7,082 bases of DNA from CAJXNP01 sp050305935 (lineage in GTDB: Bacteria; Bacteroidota; Bacteroidia; Cytophagales; Cyclobacteriaceae), in contig JBNLGG010000123.1 in assembly GCA_050305935.1 (NCBI GenBank), forward strand, positions 1-7,082, in the 5' to 3' direction. Shown in pieces: positions 1 through 5,272 of the stretch. A program made the translations under genes and the position numbers. The number at the start of each line of letters is the position of its first letter. The first letter of the stretch is position 1. Below the pieces are notes generated by a model that made no database searches, was not told the DNA's origin, and worked only from the letters and a program-made list of their open reading frames with translations.

Positions 1-442
1 CGTCCACATCTTTATACCGCTCCTGAAATTGCTCAATAAAGCCCCAGTGAGTTGAGCACTTTTTATTATTCAAAAGACCTGTTTCTGCCAGGAGGAAAGC
101 TCCGACACACAGGGAAGCTATCTCAGCTCCCCGTTGATACTGCTTTTGTATCCAGGGGATAAAGCGTCTATTAGCTTCGATCGCGGTGGCCATGTCCCCA
201 AATAAGGCCGGGATAATGATCAGGTCCGGCTCAAAATCATCGTCGATCAATTTAGTTGGGTGAATGGTATACAGACCGTTCGCGAGATTGACACTTTTAG
301 TGATGCCTACCAATGAAATGTCAAACAAAGGCTCTTTACCGGCTTGCATGAGGAATTGATTGGCGGCGCTAAAGCAATATTGCGGATCGGCGATGGCCTG
401 GATGACCGAGCTTTCCAGGGCAAGGATGGTGATTCGTTTCAT
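1..442 (-). CDS. GlxA-family (DJ-1/PfpI + AraC type) transcriptional regulator, 3' end outside window
   Basis: This reading frame starts at the ATG at 442-440 and stays open for 147 codons to the window edge, so only the N-terminal part is seen. It begins MKRITILALESSVIQAIADP. It contains a Rossmann-like strand (DLIIIPAL, residues 73-80) and the segment ASLCVGAFLLAETGLL (109-124), followed by CSTHW (129-133). These are hallmarks of the DJ-1/PfpI-like domain of GlxA-type regulators, with Cys112 at the nucleophile-elbow position. In this family the domain is a ligand-sensing or structural module and a C-terminal AraC/XylS helix-turn-helix pair binds DNA; here that half would lie left of the window. 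It is divergent from the SRPBCC gene at 575, so it may regulate that gene or the cluster beyond it, but this is inferred from position only. A PfpI-only protein is possible but less likely, because the CSTHW segment is typical of the AraC-fused type. Confidence 0.87.
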   Translation of the reverse strand, partial: MKRITILALESSVIQAIADPQYCFSAANQFLMQAGKEPLFDISLVGITKSVNLANGLYTIHPTKLIDDDFEPDLIIIPALFGDMATAIEANRRFIPWIQKQYQRGAEIASLCVGAFLLAETGLLNNKKCSTHWGFIEQFQERYKDVD

Positions 443-574
443 CTAATAAAGATAAAAATGTTTTTGTCGCAAATAGCCCCATTATTGTCTTTTTTGCACA
501 TGAGAATTTTTGGTATGGTGCGTAACTTTATCATGTATTTATTATCTGGATTAAAATTTAATAGTATGGCAGTC
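443..574. promoter_or_regulatory. Divergent intergenic region between GlxA-type regulator and SRPBCC gene
   Basis: About 130 A/T-rich bases separate two divergent starts, so promoters for both genes should lie here. I looked for the Bacteroidota consensus (TTTG near -33 and TAnnTTTG near -7). Near matches to the -7 box exist: TAACTTTA at 523-530 on plus, and TATCTTTA on minus at 454-447. Neither has a TTTG partner at the usual spacing of about 19-21 bp, so I do not name a specific promoter. Confidence 0.4.
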
Positions 575-1000
575 ATGGAAAAAACGAAAGTCACGATCAA
601 AGCAAATGTAAATGCATCGGCAGAGCAGGTTTGGAAACTTTGGAACGATCCTGCCCATATCGTCAATTGGAATACGGCCTCAGAAGACTGGCATTCCCCA
701 AGAGCTGAAAACGATGTGAAAGTCGGAGGAAAATTCAATATTCGGATGGAAGCAAAAGATGGAAGTTTTGGCTTCGACTTTAGCGGCGTGTATGACAAAG
801 TGGAGAAGCATCAATTGATCGAATATACCATGGACGATGACAGAAAAGTCTCGGTCATATTCGAAGAGAAAAATGGTCAGACCTACATTACCGAGACCTT
901 CGAAGCGGAAAGCCAGAACCCGGTGGAAATGCAGCAAAGCGGCTGGCAGGCTATTCTGGATAGCTTTAAAAAATATGCCGATAAACCGAGCACGACCTAA
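575..1000 (+). CDS. SRPBCC family protein (AHSA1/START-like)
   Basis: A 141-residue protein that fills the usual length of a stand-alone AHSA1-type SRPBCC domain. Visible family features are the opening beta strand KTKVTIKANVNAS, the helix VWKLWNDPAHIVNWN, the segment DVKVGGKFNIRMEAKDG, the strand RKVSVIFEEKNGQTYITETFEAE and the C-terminal helix GWQAILDSFKKYAD. These build a helix-grip fold with a deep hydrophobic pocket. The family binds or processes hydrophobic ligands or acts as co-chaperone-like domains, and the ligand here is unknown. The frame is open upstream to 344, but that part overlaps the divergent regulator gene and has no family similarity, so I start at ATG 575; ATG 566 in the same frame, three codons earlier, is equally possible. 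No Shine-Dalgarno is evident. The next gene starts 173 bp downstream, so it is probably not tightly coupled to it. Confidence 0.88.
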   Translation: MEKTKVTIKANVNASAEQVWKLWNDPAHIVNWNTASEDWHSPRAENDVKVGGKFNIRMEAKDGSFGFDFSGVYDKVEKHQLIEYTMDDDRKVSVIFEEKNGQTYITETFEAESQNPVEMQQSGWQAILDSFKKYADKPSTT

Positions 1001-1104
1001 ACGCCACACGGAGTGAAAAATGTATAATGCGAGGTTCCATGTGTGCCATTGAAAACAGACAATTATAAACACATGAAACTAAGCAAGTAACACCAAACAG
1101 CCAA

Positions 1105-1124
1105 GGCTTGTGTCCTCACAAGCC
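1105..1124. other. Perfect 8-bp inverted repeat (stem-loop) ahead of the VOC operon
   Basis: GGCTTGTG at 1105-1112 and CACAAGCC at 1117-1124 are exact reverse complements around a TCCT loop. It lies 50 bp before the VOC start at 1174 and about 100 bp after the SRPBCC stop. No T-run follows on either strand, so it is not a standard intrinsic terminator. It could be an operator or a 5'-leader hairpin. The rest of 1001-1173 shows no gene and no convincing promoter. Confidence 0.45.
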
Positions 1125-1173
1125 ACCGAGTATCAACTTCGATAGTACAATAAATTTAACCAAACAAGAAATT

Positions 1174-1611
1174 ATGGCAAGCGTAAACACTTATCTGAAT
1201 TTTCCGCGGGAAACTGAAAAGGCCTTCAATTTTTATAAGTCGGTTTTTGGTGGTGAATTTAATGGGGAGATCATGAGGTTTAAAGATATACCTCCTCAGG
1301 ATGGCATGCCCGAGATTGCTGACGAAGATAAAAACCTGATCATCCATATCGAACTGGCTATTTTAGGAGGCCACATATTGATGGGAACAGATGCGCCGGA
1401 GTCAATGGGATTTCAGGTGAACAAGGGCAATAACGTCCACATCAATTTGCAAACCGATTCCAGGGCCGAAACAGACAAACTTTTCAAAGCGCTCTCCGAA
1501 GGAGGAACTGTGGAAATGGAAATGCAAGACATGTTTTGGGGAGATTATTTTGGAAGTTTCAGGGATAAGTTTGGTGTGCAATGGATGTTGAACTGTTCGG
1601 AAAAGAAATAG
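1174..1611 (+). CDS. VOC family protein, PhnB-like (glyoxalase/bleomycin-resistance fold)
   Basis: A 145-residue protein of the PhnB-like branch of the vicinal oxygen chelate superfamily. Recognisable pieces are MASVNTYLNFPRETEKAFNF followed by YKSVFGGEF at the N-terminus, HIELAILGGHILMGTDAP (residues 58-75), VHINLQTDSRAETDKLFKAL, and the C-terminal signature FWGDYFGSFRDKFGVQWMLN. The two beta-alpha-beta-beta-beta halves normally form a metal-binding active site or a small-molecule-binding cleft; members include glyoxalases, dioxygenases and antibiotic-binding proteins. I cannot deduce the substrate. The frame is open back to 1108, but ATG 1174 starts exactly at the conserved N-terminus; the 22 upstream codons look like leader sequence that overlaps a stem-loop. 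It is the first gene of a tight plus-strand run, with its stop 7 bp before the next start. Confidence 0.9.
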   Translation: MASVNTYLNFPRETEKAFNFYKSVFGGEFNGEIMRFKDIPPQDGMPEIADEDKNLIIHIELAILGGHILMGTDAPESMGFQVNKGNNVHINLQTDSRAETDKLFKALSEGGTVEMEMQDMFWGDYFGSFRDKFGVQWMLNCSEKK

Positions 1612-1618
1612 CCCGGAG

Positions 1619-1906
1619 GTGAGCGAAAAGACCTTGCGGATTTGTGAAAAAGGACATCGCTACTTTAAAAACAGCGATTGTCCTACCTGTCCGGTATGTG
1701 AAGCAGAAAAGAAACCCGACGATGGATTTCTTGAGTTGCTATCAGCACCCGCCAGGAGGGCGCTCCTGAGTAAAAATATTTCTACCGTAGCGCAACTTTC
1801 CGGTTATGTGGAAGAGGAAATCAAAGCACTGCATGGAATAGGCAACAATGCCATGAAAAAAATGCATCAGTTGCTGCAAGAGAAAGGATTTGATTTTAAA
1901 TTTTAA
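1619..1906 (+). CDS. Small zinc-knuckle protein with RNA polymerase alpha C-terminal-like (HhH) domain
   Basis: A 95-residue protein in two parts. Residues 9-27 hold C9, H13, C21, C24 and C27, with CPTCPVC forming two overlapping CxxC pairs, which suggests a small zinc-binding knuckle. Residues 37-90 resemble the C-terminal domain of the RNA polymerase alpha subunit: LLSAPARRALLSKNISTVAQ followed by LS, then the helix-hairpin-helix EIKALHGIGNNAMKKMHQLL. In real alpha subunits this domain contacts UP-element DNA and activators. Here it is free-standing, so a DNA-binding or polymerase-related role is inference. The start is GTG at 1619; no in-frame ATG exists between the upstream stop at 1589 and the zinc motif. 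GGAGG at 1615-1619 overlaps the GTG, which is too close for a normal ribosome binding site, so translation may depend on coupling to the VOC gene ending 7 bp upstream. The next gene begins 4 bp after its stop. Confidence 0.8.
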   Translation: MSEKTLRICEKGHRYFKNSDCPTCPVCEAEKKPDDGFLELLSAPARRALLSKNISTVAQLSGYVEEEIKALHGIGNNAMKKMHQLLQEKGFDFKF

Positions 1907-1910
1907 TTAT

Positions 1911-2465
1911 ATGGCGACACTTTCATCTTTTATGTTCATGACCCTTAATGGATTTACCCATGGTATCGATGGTGACATTTCCTGGCACATCCATGGCCAT
2001 GAGGAGAATCAACATGCGGTTAAGAGCATGACTTCGGGAAACACCCTTGTTTTTGGGAGAAAGACCTTCGAAATGATGGAGGGTTATTGGCCCACAGATA
2101 TGGCCAGGGCAAATGATCCTGAAGTGGCGGAGGGGATGAATACCTCTAATAAAATTGTTTTCACAAATTCCCTGACACAGACCTCCTGGGAGAATGTCTC
2201 AATTGTACCCGGTGATGCCGTAGAAGAGATGCGTCGTTTAAAATCATCCTCTCCGTCGAATTTTACCATTTTGGGTAGTGGAAGTTTGGTTTCCTCCTTT
2301 GCCAATGCAGGCCTGATCGATGAATATTTGATTATGATTGACCCAGTGGCCATTTCCAGGGGAAGCAGTTTTTTACAGAGTGTAGTTCGACCGATGGATC
2401 TGAACCTTGAAGAAGTAAAAACATTTAACAGTGGTGTGGTACTCCTTCGCTATACACTAAAATAA
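1911..2465 (+). CDS. Dihydrofolate reductase family protein (RibD C-terminal-like reductase)
   Basis: A 184-residue protein of the DHFR/RibD-C fold, as in the YwjB/YyaP group. Evidence is the N-terminal strand LSSFMFMTLNGFTHGIDGDI, the conserved LVFGRKTFEMMEGYWP (residues 46-61), where GRKTFE is the cofactor-side motif, and the second nucleotide-binding segment ILGSGSLVSSFANAGLIDEY (120-139) with the GSG turn. These match NADPH-dependent reductases of this superfamily. True folate or riboflavin-pathway activity is not implied, since most such genes are of unknown substrate. The frame is open back to 1890, but ATG 1911 lies 4 bp after the preceding stop and starts at the conserved strand. It sits between two VOC genes in one tight transcription unit, 6 bp before the start of the second one, so co-transcription is likely. 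Confidence 0.88.
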   Translation: MATLSSFMFMTLNGFTHGIDGDISWHIHGHEENQHAVKSMTSGNTLVFGRKTFEMMEGYWPTDMARANDPEVAEGMNTSNKIVFTNSLTQTSWENVSIVPGDAVEEMRRLKSSSPSNFTILGSGSLVSSFANAGLIDEYLIMIDPVAISRGSSFLQSVVRPMDLNLEEVKTFNSGVVLLRYTLK

Positions 2466-2471
2466 AGAAAC

Positions 2472-2894
2472 ATGAAAAACTCAACTTATACCTGTCTATG
2501 GATTGATAATCATGCAAAGGAAACCGCATCGTTTTACTGTTCCGTATTTCACAATTCTGCCTTCACCACGGAGGCTGAGTAAGTAGAGCTGTTCAATCTA
2601 GACGAAAAGCAATACATGGGACTCGATGGAGGCCCGAAATATACATTGAGTCCGGCGGCATCACTCGTGGTAGAATGTGACTCGCAGCAAGAGATCGATT
2701 ATTATTGGGAAAAACTGACCGACGGAGGCCGGGAGGATGCCTGTGACTGGCTGACTGATAAATTCGGATTGTCCCGGCAGATCGTTCCTTCCATTATCGG
2801 TGAGTTGATGAGCGACTCTGAGAAGGCCCTACGGGTAATGAATGAAATCCTTCAGATGAAAAAGATAGATGTGGATAGGTTGTTGAAAGTATAA
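2472..2894 (+). pseudogene. VOC family (PhnB-like) gene inactivated by an in-frame stop codon
   Basis: The frame from ATG 2472 to TAA 2892-2894 is 141 codons, the normal size for this VOC subfamily. It reads as family from end to end: MKNSTYTCLWIDNHAKETAS, FYCSVFHNS, then QYMGLDGGPKYTLSPAASLV, EIDYYWEKLTDGG, CDWLTDKFGL, IVPSIIGELMSD and KIDVDRLL. Codon 37 is TAA (2580-2582), with no shift of frame and no missing length, so a single substitution (for example CAA to TAA) explains it. Signs of relaxed selection include CGG (Arg) at 2775-2777 where the family and the related copy at 5273 have TGG (Trp), and Leu for Pro in the KAPRVM motif. A restart at ATG 2616 would give only the last 92 residues, less than a complete VOC fold. 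It is fourth in the plus-strand run, 6 bp after the reductase stop. A sequencing error or stop readthrough cannot be excluded. Confidence 0.82.
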
Positions 2895-2966
2895 AAAGTT
2901 TGTTTCTTAAGTTTTGGAATTATCTCCTGGAGTTTATTTTTATTCAAAATTAAGTACTGTAAGCAC
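2895..2966. other. Intergenic junction between VOC pseudogene and minus-strand HA gene
   Basis: About 70 A/T-rich bases lie between two convergent genes, and no gene is visible in them. The minus-strand RNA could fold AGUGCU-UAC-AGUACU (positions 2967-2953, overlapping the HA stop; 6 pairs with one G-U), followed by UAAUUUU. This is a weak terminator candidate. Any left edge of the inserted HA/ATPase segment should fall near here, but I see no inverted repeat or target duplication marking it. Confidence 0.25.
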
Positions 2967-3638
2967 TCAAATCCTGACCTTTATAAACCAGTTAAAACCA
3001 ATCCTGTCGAGCAGGGTAATTTTTTTCGGCGATGATTTTCTTCTGTCGCGGCGCTGGATGGAAACCCAATTAGCTAGGGCAGGGTTTTCTTTCCATCTTT
3101 GCGGAACCCGGCAATGACCATATTTCATTTTAAATTCCTTAAGCTCATTGTATCGGTAGTCCCATGAAACGCGGGTGACGATGCTCCAGTTAAAACCAAT
3201 TCGGTTGAGCTTATTAATTTTCGTAGCATCAAGCTTTTTTTCCTTGTTCTTAAAGTCTTTCCGTTGCTTTATCACCCAATCGGCCAGGGGTTTGTAGCCT
3301 CGAATTCCCTTAGATACGTTGCAATGTCCGAATTTTTCTTTAAATGCCAGCAGTTCATTGAATTTGCATTCCCACCAGTAATCCGGCAGGCTCCAGACAA
3401 ATCCGACGCCATTGAGCTTATCAATCCGGTCGGCAGATAATTTGTCCTTTCTTACCCTTTGACGGATGACCCACCTCCCCAATGATGGGTTTTCCGGCCA
3501 ATGTTGTGGAACATTACAATGGCCGAACTTGCCTTGGAAGGAATTCAGTTCCCAGAATTTTGCTTCCCAATTCAGGTCGAACCTGGAAACACTCACTTTT
3601 TTATAATAAGATCTCTGGTGACGTTTTTTATCGAGCAT
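2967..3638 (-). CDS. Helicase-associated (HA) domain protein with three HA repeats, no helicase
   Basis: A basic protein of 223 residues made almost entirely of three copies of the helicase-associated (HA) domain, at about residues 24-82, 89-151 and 159-217. Each copy shows the pattern W-x-(3-4)-F/Y-x-E-L-x-x-F-x-x-(K/M)-(F/Y)-GHC-(N/R)-V, then L-x-x-W-V-x-x-QR, and ends in GF-x-W; examples are KFGHCNVPQHW, KFGHCNVSKG and KYGHCRVPQRW. HA domains usually occur in arrays C-terminal to DEAD-type helicases and are thought to bind nucleic acid. Here there is no helicase motif and no room for one. The frame extends to a TTG at 3644-3642, but ATG 3638 is two codons later and preferred. It lies on the same strand as the ATPase, 191 bp downstream of that gene's stop, so it probably has its own promoter. 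DNA or RNA binding is inferred, and the biological role is unknown. Confidence 0.85.
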   Translation of the reverse strand: MLDKKRHQRSYYKKVSVSRFDLNWEAKFWELNSFQGKFGHCNVPQHWPENPSLGRWVIRQRVRKDKLSADRIDKLNGVGFVWSLPDYWWECKFNELLAFKEKFGHCNVSKGIRGYKPLADWVIKQRKDFKNKEKKLDATKINKLNRIGFNWSIVTRVSWDYRYNELKEFKMKYGHCRVPQRWKENPALANWVSIQRRDRRKSSPKKITLLDRIGFNWFIKVRI

Positions 3639-3829
3639 TACCAAATTGAATTTTTCTAGGTGTAATTACTGTCATCCATAGAGCCATAATTTTCAATTGT
3701 AAATTAACTCCATTCTCAGCTTAAGATCAATCCCAATAAATAATGATTTTAGTAGTCATTTGTGACTAATGGAAGAGGAGTACAGGTGGGAGTACAGGTG
3801 CTTATATGGTAAAAGGGTGGTAAAGTGGT
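3639..3829 (-). promoter_or_regulatory. Leader/intergenic region upstream of the HA-domain gene
   Basis: 191 bases without a gene, between the ATPase stop and the HA start. They hold an exact 12-bp tandem duplication (3777-3800), a 6-bp hairpin TAGTCA-TTTG-TGACTA (3753-3768), and a 6-bp hairpin GGTAAA-GTGG-TTTACC (3819-3834) that overlaps the ATPase stop codon. The HA promoter should lie here, but I could not find a TTTG/TAnnTTTG pair at proper spacing. Confidence 0.3.
3777..3800. repeat. Exact 12-bp tandem duplication
   Basis: GGAGTACAGGTG occurs twice back to back (3777-3788 and 3789-3800) in the intergenic DNA just beyond the 3' end of the ATPase gene. No other copy was noticed in the window. 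It may be a simple slippage product. Confidence 0.8.
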
Positions 3830-5158
3830 TTACCCATCCACCTGAGAAGTAACAAAATTGGAAACTGCATAGAGTGGCCAAACCCGGATATCGTCATACG
3901 ATGCGTATTGTTCATTTGAAAACCGGATGCCATAAGGACTCTTTTTCTCATTTAAAAACAGGCGCAGGCTTTGCATGGAGCCTTTCTTCCCTGATTTTAC
4001 CTCTATGGGAATAATATCCTGGCCTTTTTGCCATAAGTAATCAACTTCTGCGTTGCTATTGAGCGCTTCGCGGTGCCAGTAGTGCAGCTTTTCTTCCCGG
4101 AAACAGGAGGCAGCCTTCAGCAACTCCAATCCGCAGTATTGCTCTGCAATAGCACCCCTGTTGATGGCCTTGAAATTGTCCTCAAATAATATTTCAGAAA
4201 TATTCAATCCCAATATCCGCTGAAAAACGCCTGTGTCCAATATCATGAGTTTTCTTTTTTTCGGGTTGCTCTCTGGTGCCAGCGGCAAGCCATTGGCCGA
4301 GGTGTGTGTCACCGGGACCACCAGGCCCGACATAATCAGCAGGTCTACCGCTTCCTTCACTTGCTTGTGATTGGCCTCTGTTGCGGCTTTATTGTATATG
4401 AACTTACCACCTGATTGCCGTACTACCGAGTCAAACACCTCTGATATACGTGAAAAAGGAACTTGCTTTTTGTATTTTACAAAATCAGCCCTCAACGATA
4501 CGATCAGGTCAACCAATACCTGTTGGCATGCCTCCACATTCCTGTCTTGGGCATATTGGCTGATTACCTCGGGCATGCCCCCCAGGATGAGAAAACGCCT
4601 GAGTAAATCGAGAAGCTTTCTGTGCAAGGGTTCTGCAAGGGGCGATGAGACTGTTGCTTTTTTCTTTGCGTCCAATAAAAGATCTTCACCCAAAGCCAAA
4701 AGGAATTCATTAAAGCTAAGGGGATAAACGAACATAGACCTGACCCTGCCTACCCCAAATGACGGGGTTTCAGCCAGCGCAAACTCCAACAGCGATCCGG
4801 CGGCAATTACATGCAAGTCCGGAAGCTTTTCATAGAAAAAGCGTAGGGAGGAGATGGCCGGAATGCAAGCCTGTATTTCGTCGAAAAACAATAGAGTTTT
4901 GCCAGGTACTACCGGGACTTTGAACATGATGGACAAATTCTCACACAGGGTTCGAGGGTCAAGATCACCCTCAAATAGCGAATGTACAGTTCTCTGCTCT
5001 TCGAAATTTATTTCCAGAAAATGATCAAATTGGCTGGCCAAATGCCTGACAGCAGTGGATTTCCCCACCTGCCTGGCACCTCGCACCAGCAGTGGTTTAT
5101 GGGGTTTTTCCCTTTTCCAACGTACCAGCTCGGCATCTATACTCCTGGGGATATACAT
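3830..5158 (-). CDS. AAA_14 family ATPase with C-terminal DUF4143 domain
   Basis: A complete 442-residue protein with the two-part build of the AAA_14/DUF4143 ATPases. The N-terminal part has a Walker A motif GARQVGKST (residues 27-35) and a Walker B motif LLFFDEIQ (89-96), followed by the sensor-like strand VIAAGSLLEFAL. The middle holds FVYPLSFNEFLLALGE and FLILGGMPEVISQY, typical of the lid and winged-helix region. The C-terminal DUF4143 part has NAEVDYLW (E371, D373) and PIEVKSGKKGS (E386-V387-K388), spaced like a PD-(D/E)xK nuclease core. The family is common in bacteria and archaea and its role is largely unknown; ATP binding is well supported, nuclease activity is only suggested. The start MYIPRSIDAELVRWK matches the usual family N-terminus, so ATG 5158 is chosen. 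That ATG lies inside the first of three 33-bp-spaced repeats. The gene opposes the flanking plus-strand VOC remnants. Confidence 0.9.
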   Translation of the reverse strand: MYIPRSIDAELVRWKREKPHKPLLVRGARQVGKSTAVRHLASQFDHFLEINFEEQRTVHSLFEGDLDPRTLCENLSIMFKVPVVPGKTLLFFDEIQACIPAISSLRFFYEKLPDLHVIAAGSLLEFALAETPSFGVGRVRSMFVYPLSFNEFLLALGEDLLLDAKKKATVSSPLAEPLHRKLLDLLRRFLILGGMPEVISQYAQDRNVEACQQVLVDLIVSLRADFVKYKKQVPFSRISEVFDSVVRQSGGKFIYNKAATEANHKQVKEAVDLLIMSGLVVPVTHTSANGLPLAPESNPKKRKLMILDTGVFQRILGLNISEILFEDNFKAINRGAIAEQYCGLELLKAASCFREEKLHYWHREALNSNAEVDYLWQKGQDIIPIEVKSGKKGSMQSLRLFLNEKKSPYGIRFSNEQYASYDDIRVWPLYAVSNFVTSQVDG

Positions 5159-5161
5159 TTT

Positions 5162-5191
5162 TCAAAGGCAATTTTGATCTATATTTTCCAT
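5162..5191 (-). other. Possible upstream mini-ORF 2 (9 codons) in repeat unit
   Basis: ATG at 5191-5189 encodes MENIDQNCL and ends at TGA 5164-5162, one codon (AAA) before the ATPase ATG. Such closeness would allow termination-reinitiation coupling if ribosomes use it. Translation is unproven, and the transcription start could lie downstream of it. Confidence 0.3.
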
Positions 5192-5194
5192 TTA

Positions 5195-5224
5195 TCAAAG
5201 GCAAAAATGCAATGCATTTTCCAT
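5195..5224 (-). other. Possible upstream mini-ORF 1 (9 codons) in repeat unit
   Basis: ATG at 5224-5222 opens a frame encoding MENALHFCL, closed by TGA and immediately followed by TAA and the next unit's ATG. It is in frame with the ATPase start. There is no evidence that it is translated; it is listed because a sister frame with the same first three and last two residues follows 33 bp later. Confidence 0.3.
5204..5220. promoter_or_regulatory. 17-bp palindrome between repeat copies (operator candidate)
   Basis: AAAATGCA (5204-5211) and TGCATTTT (5213-5220) are exact reverse complements around a single A. The palindrome fills the spacer between the middle and distal 33-bp units; the spacer between the middle and proximal units lacks it. 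The size and dyad symmetry would suit a dimeric repressor, but no partner is identified. Confidence 0.35.
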
Positions 5225-5272
5225 TTTTCAAAGGCAATTGGACTGTGTTTACCGTCTTTCAGAGTCTTTCAC

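Larger units (their letters stand above)
5156..5237 (-). repeat. Three 16-bp direct repeats at exact 33-bp period in the ATPase leader
   Basis: Read on the minus strand, the core TTGCCTTTGAAAAATG occurs at 5237-5222, as TTGCCTTTGATAAATG at 5204-5189, and again exactly at 5171-5156. Starts are 33 bp apart each time. The two distal copies continue with GAAAAT, while the proximal copy ends with the ATG of the ATPase and then diverges. Each unit's ATG is in the same frame, so the leader reads as two 9-codon mini-ORFs, each ending at the TGA of the next core. The repeats may be regulatory (CTTTGA resembles part of the Bacteroidota -7 box TAnnTTTG), translational, or expansion-prone. Confidence 0.85.

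Noticed and set aside
344..574. N-terminal extension of the SRPBCC frame back to 344
   Set aside because: It overlaps the GlxA-type gene on the other strand and shows no SRPBCC similarity; the family N-terminus begins at 575 (or 566).
1003..1047. Imperfect inverted repeat (GCCACACGG ... CCATGTGTGCC) as SRPBCC terminator
   Set aside because: The stem needs a bulge and a mismatch, the loop is long and no T-run follows.
680..1072. Minus-strand open frame across the SRPBCC gene
   Set aside because: Antisense to a clear AHSA1 domain, with no family features of its own.
3636..3644. TTG start at 3644 for the HA-domain gene
   Set aside because: An ATG lies two codons downstream at 3638 and nothing upstream supports TTG use.
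4371..4727. Plus-strand open frame of 118 codons
   Set aside because: Entirely antisense to the well-supported AAA_14/DUF4143 gene, with no recognisable protein pattern.
5156..5237. CRISPR array
   Set aside because: Only three 16-bp cores with 17-bp A/T-rich spacers that are partly similar to each other, and the last core contains a gene start; no cas genes nearby.
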